Below, in pieces: positions 25,510-33,809 of a stretch of 64,000 bases of DNA (its first letter is position 1; each line of letters starts with the position of its first letter). Source of the DNA: Burkholderia sp. Bp8963 (GTDB lineage: Bacteria > Pseudomonadota > Gammaproteobacteria > Burkholderiales > Burkholderiaceae); NCBI RefSeq assembly GCF_003854275.1, contig NZ_QTQP01000001.1, positions 62,001 through 126,000 on the forward strand, in the 5' to 3' direction. The translations under genes were made by a program, and so were the position numbers. A model generated the notes under the pieces. It had not been told where the DNA came from, searched no databases, and was given only the letters and a program-made list of their open reading frames with translations.

Positions 25510-27162
25510 CTAGCGCGGCGCGCCGCAGGCAAGGCCGGCATCGTCCGGCCCCGCGAGTTGCGTCACCGTCAGCCCGCCGAACGTCGCGCTGCCATGCTCC
25601 GCGAACAACGCGATGCGGTCGGCGTCGCCGGGCGGGAAGATCAGGTCGGTGATCGCGGTGCGTGCACCGCCCGCGAACACCTCGACCGAGCCGCGATCGA
25701 CGACGATCTCGAGCGGCAGCCGCCCGTCCTGCAGCGGCAAGTTCACGATGTGCTGCTGGCTGAACGCGGTCGAGAAATTCGACTCGCCCGATTGCGAACG
25801 GTCGAGCGTCAGCGTCTGCTGCGCGGTGTCGTAGACGATCCGCGTGCCGGTCGCACCGTCCGCCGAGCGTCGCACGACGAGCCCCGCGCGCGCGGCGCCG
25901 TGCGGCGCGAGCGTCAGCGTGATCCGCTGTACGGTGCCGCGTGTCGCGGCCGGCAGTTCGCGCAGCGCCGACGCGACGCTCAAGTCGCCGAGATGCGTGG
26001 CGGGCCGTCCGTCGGCCCATGCGTCGAACGCCGGCGCCGGCGTGGCGACGAGCCGCGGCTCGCCGTCGATCGTCTTCAGCGCGAGTGCGCGCGGCAGCGT
26101 CATCGCGCCGCGCCATGGCGTCGTCGGCACCTTCGCCGCGTAGTCCCAGTTGCTCATCCACGCGATCGCGACCGGCCGCGCGCCCGGTGCGCCCGAGAAC
26201 GTGCCGGCCGCGTAGAAGTCCGCGCCGTGGTCGACCCAGCGGAATTGCGCGGGATCGGAGCCCGCGGGCGCGACGCGTTCGGGCGTGAACGTGCGGCCGT
26301 CGAAGTCGCCGACGAAATACATCGCCCCCGAGCCGCCTGCGATCGACCACGGATTCACGTTGACGATCATCACCCAGCGGATCCGCTTCGGATCGTCGTC
26401 GAGCGGCAGCGGCACGAGGTCGGGCATTTCCCATAGCGTGCCGTCGTGCGGGACGCCCGGCAGCGTGAAATCGCTGAGGAATGCCCAGTGAATCAGGTCG
26501 TCGGAGCGGTATAGCTTCACGACGTGCGCGTCGGCGACGACAGTCGTCATCAGCCAGTAACCGCCGCGCGCATACCACGACACCTTCGGGTCGCGGAATT
26601 GCTTCGATTCCGGTTCGAGCGTAAGCACCGGATTGTGCGCATACGGCTGCCAGGTCGCGCCGTGATCGACGCTGTACGCGAGCGATTGCGCCTGCGTGCC
26701 GGGCGCGTGCCCGGAACCGGCGTTGTAGACGCTCGTGTACAGCGCGACGAGCGGTGCGTCGCCGGGTGCGCCGAGGCCGGACGTGTTGCGGGTATCGGCG
26801 ACGATCGAGCCGGAGAAGATCTGCTCGGTCGCGTTCGCGCGCAGCGCGACCGGCTGCTCGCGCCAGTGGACGAGGTCCGTGCTGGTCGCGTGGCCCCACG
26901 ACATGTTGCCCCAGTCGTGGCCGACCGGGTTGTACTGATAGAACAGGTGATAGAGGCCGTTGTCGTAGACGAGGCCGTTCGGGTCGTTCATCCAGTTGCG
27001 CTGCGGCGTGTAATGGAGCGCGGGGCGCCATTGCGGCGTGCCGTGTTCGGGCGGCGCGTCACAGGTGGCGGCCGCGACGTGCGCGCAGAACAGGCCGGCG
27101 AGCAGGCCGGAGAGCAGCAACGGGGCGACCCGAAAAGTAATTCGGTAAGGCGGAAATTTCAT
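25510..27162 (-). CDS. Secreted glycoside hydrolase family 32 enzyme (levanase/inulinase-like)
   Basis: The 550-residue protein has a signal peptide (residues about 1-31, ending FCAHVAAA) and the five-blade GH32 propeller. The nucleophile is Asp60 in WMNDPNG, the transition-state Asp191 is in FRDPKVSW, and the acid/base Glu245 is in LWEMPDLVPL. The C-terminal beta-sandwich (about 390-540) includes LEIVVDRGSVEVFAGG, common to exo-levanases and inulinases. It would release fructose from levan outside the cytoplasm. It follows the levansucrase gene by 171 bp on the same strand, so the two form a make-and-recycle levan operon under the LacI regulator at 29137. Confidence 0.9.
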   Translation of the reverse strand: MKFPPYRITFRVAPLLLSGLLAGLFCAHVAAATCDAPPEHGTPQWRPALHYTPQRNWMNDPNGLVYDNGLYHLFYQYNPVGHDWGNMSWGHATSTDLVHWREQPVALRANATEQIFSGSIVADTRNTSGLGAPGDAPLVALYTSVYNAGSGHAPGTQAQSLAYSVDHGATWQPYAHNPVLTLEPESKQFRDPKVSWYARGGYWLMTTVVADAHVVKLYRSDDLIHWAFLSDFTLPGVPHDGTLWEMPDLVPLPLDDDPKRIRWVMIVNVNPWSIAGGSGAMYFVGDFDGRTFTPERVAPAGSDPAQFRWVDHGADFYAAGTFSGAPGARPVAIAWMSNWDYAAKVPTTPWRGAMTLPRALALKTIDGEPRLVATPAPAFDAWADGRPATHLGDLSVASALRELPAATRGTVQRITLTLAPHGAARAGLVVRRSADGATGTRIVYDTAQQTLTLDRSQSGESNFSTAFSQQHIVNLPLQDGRLPLEIVVDRGSVEVFAGGARTAITDLIFPPGDADRIALFAEHGSATFGGLTVTQLAGPDDAGLACGAPR

Positions 27163-27202
27163 GCGTCGTTCCGTGCTTCGTCGCGCGAAGCGGGAAAGGA
27201 GC

Positions 27203-27232
27203 GCGCATGCCGCTCGTGGCGGCGGCATGCGC
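27203..27232 (-). other. Intercistronic hairpin between levansucrase and levanase genes
   Basis: GCGCATGCCGC and GCGGCATGCGC form a perfect 11-bp stem with an 8-base loop in the 171-bp gap. A second stem lies at 27289-27296 with 27311-27318. No T-run follows, so these may protect or process the mRNA or reduce read-through, which would give unequal amounts of the two enzymes. Function is inferred. Confidence 0.5.
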
Positions 27233-27333
27233 GATGGGCAAAAAGGGCGATCAGGGCAAACCTGGGCAGCGGGCCACAGGGGAAACGCGGCGCCCACGCG
27301 ACACGCGCGATGGGCGCCCCCTCGGCTGACTGG

Positions 27334-28947
27334 TTACTGGCGATTGCCGTTACCGTTGCCCTGGTTGCCGCCGTCGTTGCCGGCTCCCGTCGCGGGCAGG
27401 TTCGCCGGAATGTCGCCGTAGCCGCCGAGCCCGCCGCGCCCGTAGAAGCGGTCGACCGCCGTCGATGCGCCGTTGATGTTGATCTTCACCGTCGGCGCGA
27501 GCGTGCCGCCGCGGCGCGGGCCGATCGCGTCGATGAACGACTCGACGAGGCCGCCCGGCATCACGTAGTGCGAATACGACTGGAATTCGCGCGGGTTCTG
27601 GTTCGGGTCCTGCGCGTACGGCGCGCCGGCCGGCGCCGAGAAGTCGGTCGGGTTGCCGAGCACGAGGCCGCTGCCGCCGTTCAGTGGCAGGAAGTCGCTG
27701 CGGATGCCGTTGCCGACGAAGCCGTACACGCCGTCCGGGCCGTCGACGCCGGCCGCCATCGTCGTGCGGTGGCTGATCGTGAACAGATAGTACTTGCCGT
27801 CCTTCATGTAGATCTGCGGACGCTCGGTCTGGTCGTCCACACAGTTCGCGGACAGCAGCGGCGGCAGGAACTTCCACTCGGTCAGTTGCGGGTTCGTCGC
27901 GACCGCGAGGCCGACGTTGGCCTTTTGATACACTGCGCCCGAATTCATCACCGCGTTCAGGTCTTCCCGGTATGGATCGTTCGGCGCGTAGCCGAGGTCG
28001 GCTTCGGTGCAGGTGCGCGCGCCGCGCGGGCCGCCGGTGTTGCCCTCGAACACCATGTAGGTCTTGCCCGGGTGCGCGGGGTCGGTAAACACGAACGGAT
28101 CGCGGAACGAGAAGTAGGTGTTTTGCTGGCCCGTCTGGTAGTAGTTGCCGTCCGGCTGCAGCAGCGCCTTGTGATCGTCGAAGCCCGTGAACCACACGTG
28201 CTTGTCGTCGGCGTGGATGTGGCCGTCGGCGCGCGTGATGATCGCCTGGGGCGGCGTGATGTCGGCGCCGCCCGGCGCCGAGCGGTTGAACGACGTCGCG
28301 GTGTAGTAGAGGCTGACGTTGTCGCCTTGCATGAGGCGCGCGGAGCCCGACCATTCGGCGTTGTTGGTCATCGGCGCGGTGCCGAACACCTTCACGCTCG
28401 CGCCGTCCGGGAACAGGTGGCCGCCCCAGGTCCAGCCGCCGTTCGCCGGGCGCTGCGACGCGGGGATGCCTGCGCGGCGGTAGAAGAAGCCGATCCGCGC
28501 GTGCACGTGGCGGTCGTCGAACGTATAGCCGGCATGCGGATCGGCGGTGAGCGAGAAGATCACCTCCCAGCCCTTGTAGCTGAGCTGGTTCGCGCGCAGG
28601 TCGGCGAGCGGCCACGTGTCCCAGACCCACACGTTCGGGTTGATCAGCGGGAAATCCTGCGGGATGGACGGCATCGTCAGCGCTTGCGGCAACGAGTTCT
28701 TGTCGACGGCGTTTGAGGTGTGCGACTGCGCGACGATCTGGCGGATGTCGGCGCGCGTCCAGCGCATCGTGAAGTTGCCTTCCGGGTCATAGGCCTGCTG
28801 CGTGTGCGGCGTGGGTGCGGGGGCACCGGCCGTTTGCGCGTGCGTAACGGGAGCGAAGGAAGCGAAGGCCGCGAAGGCGGCCAGTGCGCCGCCAGCGAGC
28901 GGCAAACGTTTGCTCGAGGGCGAGCGGAAAAAGCGAAAGTGTGTCAT
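27334..28947 (-). CDS. Secreted levansucrase (glycoside hydrolase family 68)
   Basis: The 537-residue protein has an N-terminal export signal (about residues 1-38, ending THAQ) and the GH68 propeller. Catalytic residues are the nucleophile Asp110 in VWVWDTWPL, Asp283 in FRDPFVF, and acid/base Glu375 in DDQTERPQIY. It converts sucrose to levan and glucose outside the cytoplasm, as in Gluconacetobacter and Burkholderia relatives. The C-terminus is a short Gly/Asn/Gln-rich tail (GNDGGNQGNGNGNRQ), which is low complexity. It is divergent from the LacI gene, with a TTGACG-N17-TAGCAT promoter carrying two operators. Confidence 0.95.
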   Translation of the reverse strand: MTHFRFFRSPSSKRLPLAGGALAAFAAFASFAPVTHAQTAGAPAPTPHTQQAYDPEGNFTMRWTRADIRQIVAQSHTSNAVDKNSLPQALTMPSIPQDFPLINPNVWVWDTWPLADLRANQLSYKGWEVIFSLTADPHAGYTFDDRHVHARIGFFYRRAGIPASQRPANGGWTWGGHLFPDGASVKVFGTAPMTNNAEWSGSARLMQGDNVSLYYTATSFNRSAPGGADITPPQAIITRADGHIHADDKHVWFTGFDDHKALLQPDGNYYQTGQQNTYFSFRDPFVFTDPAHPGKTYMVFEGNTGGPRGARTCTEADLGYAPNDPYREDLNAVMNSGAVYQKANVGLAVATNPQLTEWKFLPPLLSANCVDDQTERPQIYMKDGKYYLFTISHRTTMAAGVDGPDGVYGFVGNGIRSDFLPLNGGSGLVLGNPTDFSAPAGAPYAQDPNQNPREFQSYSHYVMPGGLVESFIDAIGPRRGGTLAPTVKININGASTAVDRFYGRGGLGGYGDIPANLPATGAGNDGGNQGNGNGNRQ

Positions 28948-29001
28948 CTCGGCGTTGTTTCGAAAAAGTGGGAAAGGGAACGTCTGAGGGTGGCATCGAT
29001 G

Positions 29002-29017
29002 TCCAAACCGGTTTGGA
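29002..29017. promoter_or_regulatory. LacI-type operator O1
   Basis: TCCAAACCGGTTTGGA is a perfect 16-bp palindrome with the central CCGG/CG step of LacI-family operators. It starts just downstream of the -10 box of the levansucrase promoter, where a bound repressor would block transcript start. Confidence 0.85.
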
Positions 29018-29045
29018 TGCTATTTCAAACCGGTTTGGACGTCAA
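29017..29045 (-). promoter_or_regulatory. Levansucrase promoter
   Basis: Read on the minus strand, TTGACG (29045-29040) is followed after exactly 17 bp by TAGCAT (29022-29017), a good sigma-70 promoter for the levansucrase gene starting at 28947. The spacer is filled by operator O2. Confidence 0.75.
29024..29039. promoter_or_regulatory. LacI-type operator O2
   Basis: TTCAAACCGGTTTGGA matches operator O1 at 15 of 16 bases. It fills the spacer between the -35 and -10 boxes of the levansucrase promoter. Its centre is 22 bp from that of O1, about two helical turns, so two repressor dimers would sit on the same DNA face. Confidence 0.85.
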
Positions 29046-29136
29046 AAGATATTTATTTGACAGCATTTATTACAGAATCGAAAGAATTGGCCGGCAGACC
29101 GCGTGGACTGCCGGTCACACATCGCAAGGGACAACC

Positions 29137-30150
29137 GTGAAGGTGAATCTGAAGGCGCTATCGGACGCGCTCGGGCTGTCGCGCACGACGGTCAGTCGTG
29201 CGCTGAACGGCTACGACGACGTGAGCGAGGCGACGCGCGAACGCGTGATGAAAGCGGCGCAGGAAATGGGCTATGTCGCGGATCCGACCGCGCGCCGTCT
29301 CGCGACGGGGCGGGCGGATGCGATCGGGATCGTCTATCCGTTCGCCGCCGGTGATCTCGGCGATCCGCGTTTCGGCGAGGTCGTCGCGGGAATTACCGAG
29401 CGGCTCGCCGAGCGCAACCTCGATTTCATCATCGTGTCGGCGCGGCCGAACGCTGAACTCGACACGTACCGGCGGCTCGTCGACGGCAAGCTGGTCGACG
29501 GGCTGATCGTCGCGCGGACGCTGGTCGACGATCCGCGCATCGCGTTCCTGCAATCGCGCGGGTTTCCGTATGTCGCGTACGGCCGCACGCAAAGCGCCGA
29601 GCCGTACGCATGGTTCGACTTCGACAACGCAGCCGGCGCGAACGCGGCCGTGCAGCGGCTGATCGGCTTCGGGCACCGGCGCATTGCGATGATCGGCGCG
29701 CCGCTCGCGCTCAATTTCGCCGCGCAGCGGCGGGCGGGCTTCGAAGCCGCGATGCGCGCGGCCGGCATCGAGCCGGATCCGGCCTTGCTGGTCGAGTGCC
29801 CGTTCACGCGCGACGGCGGCCTGCACGCGGCGCAGGCGCTGCTCGCGCTCGCCGAGCCGCCGACCGCGATCCTCGTCGACAACAACATCGCGGGCAGCGG
29901 CGCGTTTCGCGCGATCGCCGGCAGCGGGCGGCGCTTCGGCGACGACATCTCGCTGATCGTCTACGACGGCGTGCCCGACGACGTCGCCTATCCGCATCGC
30001 GTGACGGCCGTCGTGCAGCCGACCGGGCATGCGACCGGGCGTTCGCTCGCGGAGCTGATGCTCGGCATGATCGTCGACGGCGTGCGCGGGGAGCGGCTCG
30101 AGATGCCGGTGATCGACGCGGGCGATACCGACGGGCCGGTGCGCGGGTAA
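29137..30150 (+). CDS. LacI-family regulator of the levan operon
   Basis: The 337-residue protein has the LacI helix-turn-helix at residues 5-24 (LKALSDALGLSRTTVSRALNGYDDVS) with the hinge helix PTARRLATGRA and a periplasmic-binding-like sugar domain from about residue 60. It is divergent from levansucrase and should bind the two TCCAAACCGG palindromes between the genes, repressing levan metabolism and probably itself. The GTG start at 29137 is chosen because AAGGGA lies 6 bp upstream and the helix-turn-helix begins directly; the longer frame to 28720 overlaps the promoter. A TTGACA at 29057 is a possible -35 for this gene. Ligand likely sucrose, fructose or fructose-phosphate, inferred. Confidence 0.92.
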   Translation: MKVNLKALSDALGLSRTTVSRALNGYDDVSEATRERVMKAAQEMGYVADPTARRLATGRADAIGIVYPFAAGDLGDPRFGEVVAGITERLAERNLDFIIVSARPNAELDTYRRLVDGKLVDGLIVARTLVDDPRIAFLQSRGFPYVAYGRTQSAEPYAWFDFDNAAGANAAVQRLIGFGHRRIAMIGAPLALNFAAQRRAGFEAAMRAAGIEPDPALLVECPFTRDGGLHAAQALLALAEPPTAILVDNNIAGSGAFRAIAGSGRRFGDDISLIVYDGVPDDVAYPHRVTAVVQPTGHATGRSLAELMLGMIVDGVRGERLEMPVIDAGDTDGPVRG

Positions 30151-30233
30151 GGGGGCAGGCGCGTCCATACGTGACGCGCCGGCCGGCGCCGGCGTGAAAT
30201 CCCTGAAGGCCGCAGGGTTGAGCGCCTGGTTGC

Positions 30234-30248
30234 TAGACGACTGGTCTA
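30234..30248. promoter_or_regulatory. NemR-like operator, copy 1
   Basis: TAGAC-GACTG-GTCTA, inverted 5-bp arms, located near the -35 region upstream of a TATGAT box. The sequence resembles the TAGACC...GGTCTA operators of the TetR-family regulator NemR, which controls electrophile-detoxifying reductases. Confidence 0.7.
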
Positions 30249-30274
30249 TTCGACGAGTATGATCCAGCCAGTTC

Positions 30275-30289
30275 TAGACGACTGGTCTA
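30275..30289. promoter_or_regulatory. NemR-like operator, copy 2
   Basis: An exact second copy of TAGACGACTGGTCTA, 41 bp from the first (about four helical turns), just downstream of the likely transcript start. No TetR gene is adjacent. Confidence 0.7.
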
Positions 30290-30448
30290 ATAGATTGGAG
30301 ATGCAATGCAGAACTTTGACTACGCGAACCAGCGGTTGTGAACCAATACTTGATTTATCCGGCGGCGAGCCCAGCCGGGCCCGGCGCAGCACGCCGCCGC
30401 GCGCAAGTCGCGGCCCTGTTTCCACCCTTTCGATAGGAGTGCCCGATC

Positions 30449-31135
30449 ATGAAGATTCTCGTTGTCCTGACGTCGCACGACACCCTCGGCGATACCGGCA
30501 AGAAAACCGGCTTCTGGCTCGAGGAACTGGCTGCACCGTACTACGCGTTCAAGGATGCGGGTGCCGAACTGACGCTCGTATCGCCGAACGGCGGCCAGCC
30601 GCCGCTCGATCCGAAGAGCAGCGATCCGTCCGCGCAGACCGACGCCACGCGCCGCTTCGAAGCGGACGCGGCCGCCAAGGCCGAGCTCGCGAGCACGCGC
30701 AAGCTGACCGATGTGTCGATCGACGACTATGACGCGGTGTTCTACCCGGGCGGCCACGGTCCGCTGTGGGATCTGGCCGAAGACCTGCATTCCGTCTCGC
30801 TGATCGAGCGCGCGATCGGCGCCGGCAAGCCGGTCGCGCTCGTGTGCCACGCACCGGGCGTGCTGCGTCACGCGAAGGATCCGCGGACCGCCGAATCGCT
30901 GGTGCGCGGCAAGCGCGTGACGGGCTTCACGAACAGCGAGGAAGCCGCCGTCGAACTGACCGAAGTCGTGCCGTTCCTCGTGCAGGACATGCTCGAGACC
31001 AACGGCGCGCGCTTCGAGCGCGGCCCCGACTGGGCGCCGCATGTGGTGGTCGACGGCCTGCTGATCACCGGGCAGAACCCGGCGTCGTCGGAGCCGGCCG
31101 CCGCCGCGCTGCTCGCGCAGCTGAAGCAGGCCTGA
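30449..31135 (+). CDS. DJ-1/PfpI-family protein (Hsp31-like type 1 glutamine amidotransferase fold)
   Basis: The 228-residue protein has the DJ-1/PfpI fold with the nucleophile-elbow Cys133 in ALVCHAPGV and a conserved Glu in KTGFWLEELAAPYYAF, the arrangement of Hsp31/HchA-like proteins that act as glyoxalase III or deglycase. The segment YDAVFYPGGHGPLWDL is typical. It is the first gene of a unit with an Old Yellow Enzyme 161 bp downstream and sits behind two NemR-like operators. This matches defence against reactive aldehydes such as methylglyoxal, inferred from E. coli nemA/gloA control. Confidence 0.92.
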   Translation: MKILVVLTSHDTLGDTGKKTGFWLEELAAPYYAFKDAGAELTLVSPNGGQPPLDPKSSDPSAQTDATRRFEADAAAKAELASTRKLTDVSIDDYDAVFYPGGHGPLWDLAEDLHSVSLIERAIGAGKPVALVCHAPGVLRHAKDPRTAESLVRGKRVTGFTNSEEAAVELTEVVPFLVQDMLETNGARFERGPDWAPHVVVDGLLITGQNPASSEPAAAALLAQLKQA

Positions 31136-31296
31136 CGGGGCGCCCGGCGCCCCACCGCCCGGCAGCGACGTTGCCGGGCATGCCGATTCGTCCCGGCGCC
31201 CCTGCCGGGCATACCGCTTCGTGCCGTTTTGTCCCGTCGCGCGCCGCGCGGCGGGCGCCCCCTCGTTTCACGCAGAACCAAGCAAAGGAGTGATGG

Positions 31297-32406
31297 ATGT
31301 CTGCCCTGTTCGAACCGTTCAAACTGAAGGATGTGACGCTGCGCAACCGGATCGCGGTGCCGCCGATGTGCCAGTACGTCGCCGAAGACGGCGTCGTCAA
31401 CGACTGGCATCACGTGCACCTGGCCGGCATCGCGCGCGGCGGCGCGGGCCTCGTGATCGCCGAGGCGACCGCGGTGTCGCCGGAAGGCCGCATCACGCCC
31501 GGCTGCGCGGGTTTGTGGACCGATGCGCAAGCCGCAGCGTTCGCGCCGTCGGTTGCGGCGATCAAGGCCGCGGGCGCGGTGCCGGGCATCCAGCTCGCGC
31601 ACGCGGGCCGCAAGGCGAGCGCGAACCGGCCGTGGGAAGGCGACGATCACATCGCCGGCGGCGATCCGCGCGGCTGGCAGACGATCGCACCGTCGGCCGT
31701 GCCGTTTGGCGCGCACCTGCCGAAGGTGCCGCATGAAATGACGCGCGACGACATCGCGCGCGTGCAGGCGGATTTCGTCGCGGCGGCAAAGCGTGCGCGC
31801 GACATCGGTTTCGAATGGCTCGAACTGCATTTCGCGCACGGCTACCTCGGCCAGAGCTTCTTCTCCGTGCATTCGAACCAGCGCGACGACGCGTACGGCG
31901 GCTCGGCCGAGAATCGCGGCCGCTTCCTCGTCGAGACGCTCGCGGCGGTCCGCAAGGTATGGCCGGAGCATCTGCCGCTGACCGTGCGGTTCGGCGTGAT
32001 CGAATACGACGGCCGCGACGATGAGACGCTCGCCGAATCGATCGCGCTCACGCAGCGCCTGAAGGCCGAAGGGCTCGACTTGCTGAGCGTGTCGGTCGGT
32101 TTCTCGACGCCGAATGCGCAGATTCCGTGGGGGCCCGCGTTCCTCGCGCCGGTGGCTGAGCGCGTGCGCCGCGAGGCCGGGCTGCCGGTCGCGTCCGCGT
32201 GGGGCATCGATACGCCGCAGCTCGCGGAGCGCGTCGTCGCCGACGGGCAGCTCGATCTCGTGATGGTCGGCCGCGCACACCTCGCCGATCCGCACTGGCC
32301 GTATTACGCGGCGAAGCAGCTCGGTGTCGAGCGGCCGTCGTGGACGCTGCCCGCACCGTACGCGCACTGGCTCGAGCGCTACAAGGTCGCCGCGAAGGCG
32401 GCCTGA
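31297..32406 (+). CDS. NADH:flavin oxidoreductase, Old Yellow Enzyme (YqjM-like)
   Basis: The 369-residue protein is an FMN-dependent TIM-barrel ene-reductase. Cys25 in PPMCQYV marks the thermophilic-like/YqjM subgroup, where it tunes the flavin. Substrate-binding residues lie in QLAHAGRKAS and the HFAHGYLGQSFFS segment, and the FMN phosphate site is near VMVGRAHLADPHWPYYAAKQL. It reduces activated C=C bonds of unsaturated aldehydes, nitro-compounds and quinones. It follows the DJ-1-like gene and probably shares its NemR-like control. AAAGGAG lies 7 bp before the ATG. Confidence 0.94.
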   Translation: MSALFEPFKLKDVTLRNRIAVPPMCQYVAEDGVVNDWHHVHLAGIARGGAGLVIAEATAVSPEGRITPGCAGLWTDAQAAAFAPSVAAIKAAGAVPGIQLAHAGRKASANRPWEGDDHIAGGDPRGWQTIAPSAVPFGAHLPKVPHEMTRDDIARVQADFVAAAKRARDIGFEWLELHFAHGYLGQSFFSVHSNQRDDAYGGSAENRGRFLVETLAAVRKVWPEHLPLTVRFGVIEYDGRDDETLAESIALTQRLKAEGLDLLSVSVGFSTPNAQIPWGPAFLAPVAERVRREAGLPVASAWGIDTPQLAERVVADGQLDLVMVGRAHLADPHWPYYAAKQLGVERPSWTLPAPYAHWLERYKVAAKAA

Positions 32407-32495
32407 CGCGGCGCCGGCCGGCCCGCCGCATGCGTGCGCATCCGTGCGCATTCGTGCAATGTGGCCAGCGCGCCGGATCGCACCCCGACCCCGAT

Positions 32496-32546
32496 AGAAT
32501 GGCGGTTCGTGCAGGCCCCGGGGCCTGCCGGACCGCCATTCTTTTT
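32496..32546 (+). terminator. Long two-part hairpin terminator after the OYE gene
   Basis: The outer stem AGAATGGCGGT/ACCGCCATTCT encloses an inner perfect palindrome GCAGGCCCCGGGGCCTGC, and the outer stem runs into TTTTT (32542-32546). It ends 20 bp before the start codon of the AI-2E-type transporter gene, so it separates the two units and could also be a structured leader of that gene. Confidence 0.8.
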
Positions 32547-32565
32547 ACTTCCGAGCTGAGGGGCC

Positions 32566-33636
32566 ATGGGCGCTCACGTACCGCCGTCTTCCGAACCCGC
32601 CGCGCGCCCGAGTGCGCAACAGGTCGCCCGCGCCGTGCTGTATGCGGCATTGCTGGCGCTTGCGCTGTGGGTGATTCGCGCGTTCATTCCGGCGATCGCG
32701 TGGGCTTGTGTGATCGCAATCGCGATGTGGCCGATGTTGAAGCGCTTCGAATCGCACCGGCTGTTCCGCGACCGGCCGACCATCGTCGCGACTGTCGTCA
32801 CCGCGTCGATTTCGCTGCTCGTCGTGCTGCCGGTGGCGATCGCGCTGATCCAGGCGCTCGGTCAGGTGCACGAACTGCGCGAGTGGTTCCGCACGGTCCA
32901 GGACAACGGCATCCCGGTGCCGGACCTCGTCAACCGGCTGCCGTTCGGCGCCGCCCAGGTCACCGCGTGGTGGCAGGCGCATCTCGGCCATCCGCTGCCT
33001 GCGGCGACCGCGATGAAGGGGGTCAACAGCGAGACGTTCATCGCGGTCGGCCGGCAGTTCGGCACGCGGCTCGCGCATGCGGTGCTCGAGTTCGGCTTCA
33101 TGCTCGTCACGCTGTTCGTGATCCTGCGCGCGGGCCACAGCCTGTCGGGCGCGCTGCTGCAAGGCGCGCAGCGCGCGTTCGGCAAGAACGGCGCGCAACT
33201 GATCGAGCGGATGGCCGCGGCCGTGCAGGGCACGGTGACGGGCCTCGTCGTCGTCGGGCTCGGCGAGGGCGCGCTGCTCGGCATCGCGTATGCGCTCGCG
33301 GGCGTGCCGCACGCGACGCTGCTCGGCCTCGTCACGGCGGTCGCCGCGATGCTGCCGTTCTGCGCGCCACTCGTGTTCTGCGGTGCGGCGTTGTGGCTGT
33401 TCGTGCAGGGCGCGACCGGGTGGGCGATCGCGGTGGCCGCGACCGGCTTCGTCGTCGTGTTCATCGCCGAGCACTTCGTGCGGCCCGTGCTGATCGGCAG
33501 CTCCGCGCGGCTGCCGTTCCTGCTCGTGCTGTTCGGCATTCTCGGCGGCGCCGAGACGTTCGGCCTGCTCGGGCTGTTCATCGGTCCTGCGCTGATGACC
33601 GTGTTGACGATGCTGTGGGCCGAATGGGTCGCGTGA
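32566..33636 (+). CDS. AI-2E family transporter (UPF0118/PerM-like)
   Basis: The 356-residue membrane protein has about eight hydrophobic segments: two at residues 22-55, one at about 76-98, and several from about 165 to the end. The family segment in VVGLGEGALLGIAYALAGVPHATLLGLVTAVAAMLPF is recognisable, as is the C-terminal LFGILGGAETFGLLGLFIGPALM. Relatives export autoinducer-2 or act as sodium/proton antiporters or general permeases; the substrate here is unknown. It is a single-gene unit following a long hairpin. Confidence 0.9.
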   Translation: MGAHVPPSSEPAARPSAQQVARAVLYAALLALALWVIRAFIPAIAWACVIAIAMWPMLKRFESHRLFRDRPTIVATVVTASISLLVVLPVAIALIQALGQVHELREWFRTVQDNGIPVPDLVNRLPFGAAQVTAWWQAHLGHPLPAATAMKGVNSETFIAVGRQFGTRLAHAVLEFGFMLVTLFVILRAGHSLSGALLQGAQRAFGKNGAQLIERMAAAVQGTVTGLVVVGLGEGALLGIAYALAGVPHATLLGLVTAVAAMLPFCAPLVFCGAALWLFVQGATGWAIAVAATGFVVVFIAEHFVRPVLIGSSARLPFLLVLFGILGGAETFGLLGLFIGPALMTVLTMLWAEWVA

Positions 33637-33809
33637 TGCGGGGGCGCCTGCCACGCGTGGCCGCAACGATTGTTGAAGATCGGCGATCCGGAGCGCCGCG
33701 GTACGGGGGATCCGCGCGCGGGACTTTACATTTCTTTTCGATCTGGACCCAAAGGTCGAGTAGCATAGCGGTTTCGACCGCGCCGGCACGGCGCAGCAGA
33801 CTTCCCAGC

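Larger units (their letters stand above)
30151..30448 (+). promoter_or_regulatory. Leader region of the DJ-1/OYE unit with an 11-codon ORF
   Basis: A hairpin GGCGCGTC/GACGCGCC (30158-30165 with 30173-30180) just after the LacI gene may be its terminator. A -10-like TATGAT lies at 30258-30263 between two operators. At 30308-30343 an 11-codon frame, MQNFDYANQRL then stop, follows TTGGAG; its start resembles iron-containing alcohol dehydrogenases, so it may be the stub of a deleted gene. The remaining 100 bp before the DJ-1-like gene has no clear signal apart from a GATAGGAG ribosome binding site near 30432-30439. Confidence 0.5.

Noticed and set aside
28720..29136. N-terminal extension of the LacI protein up to 139 residues
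   Set aside because: It would run through the operators and levansucrase promoter; the GTG at 29137 has a good ribosome binding site and starts directly at the DNA-binding domain.
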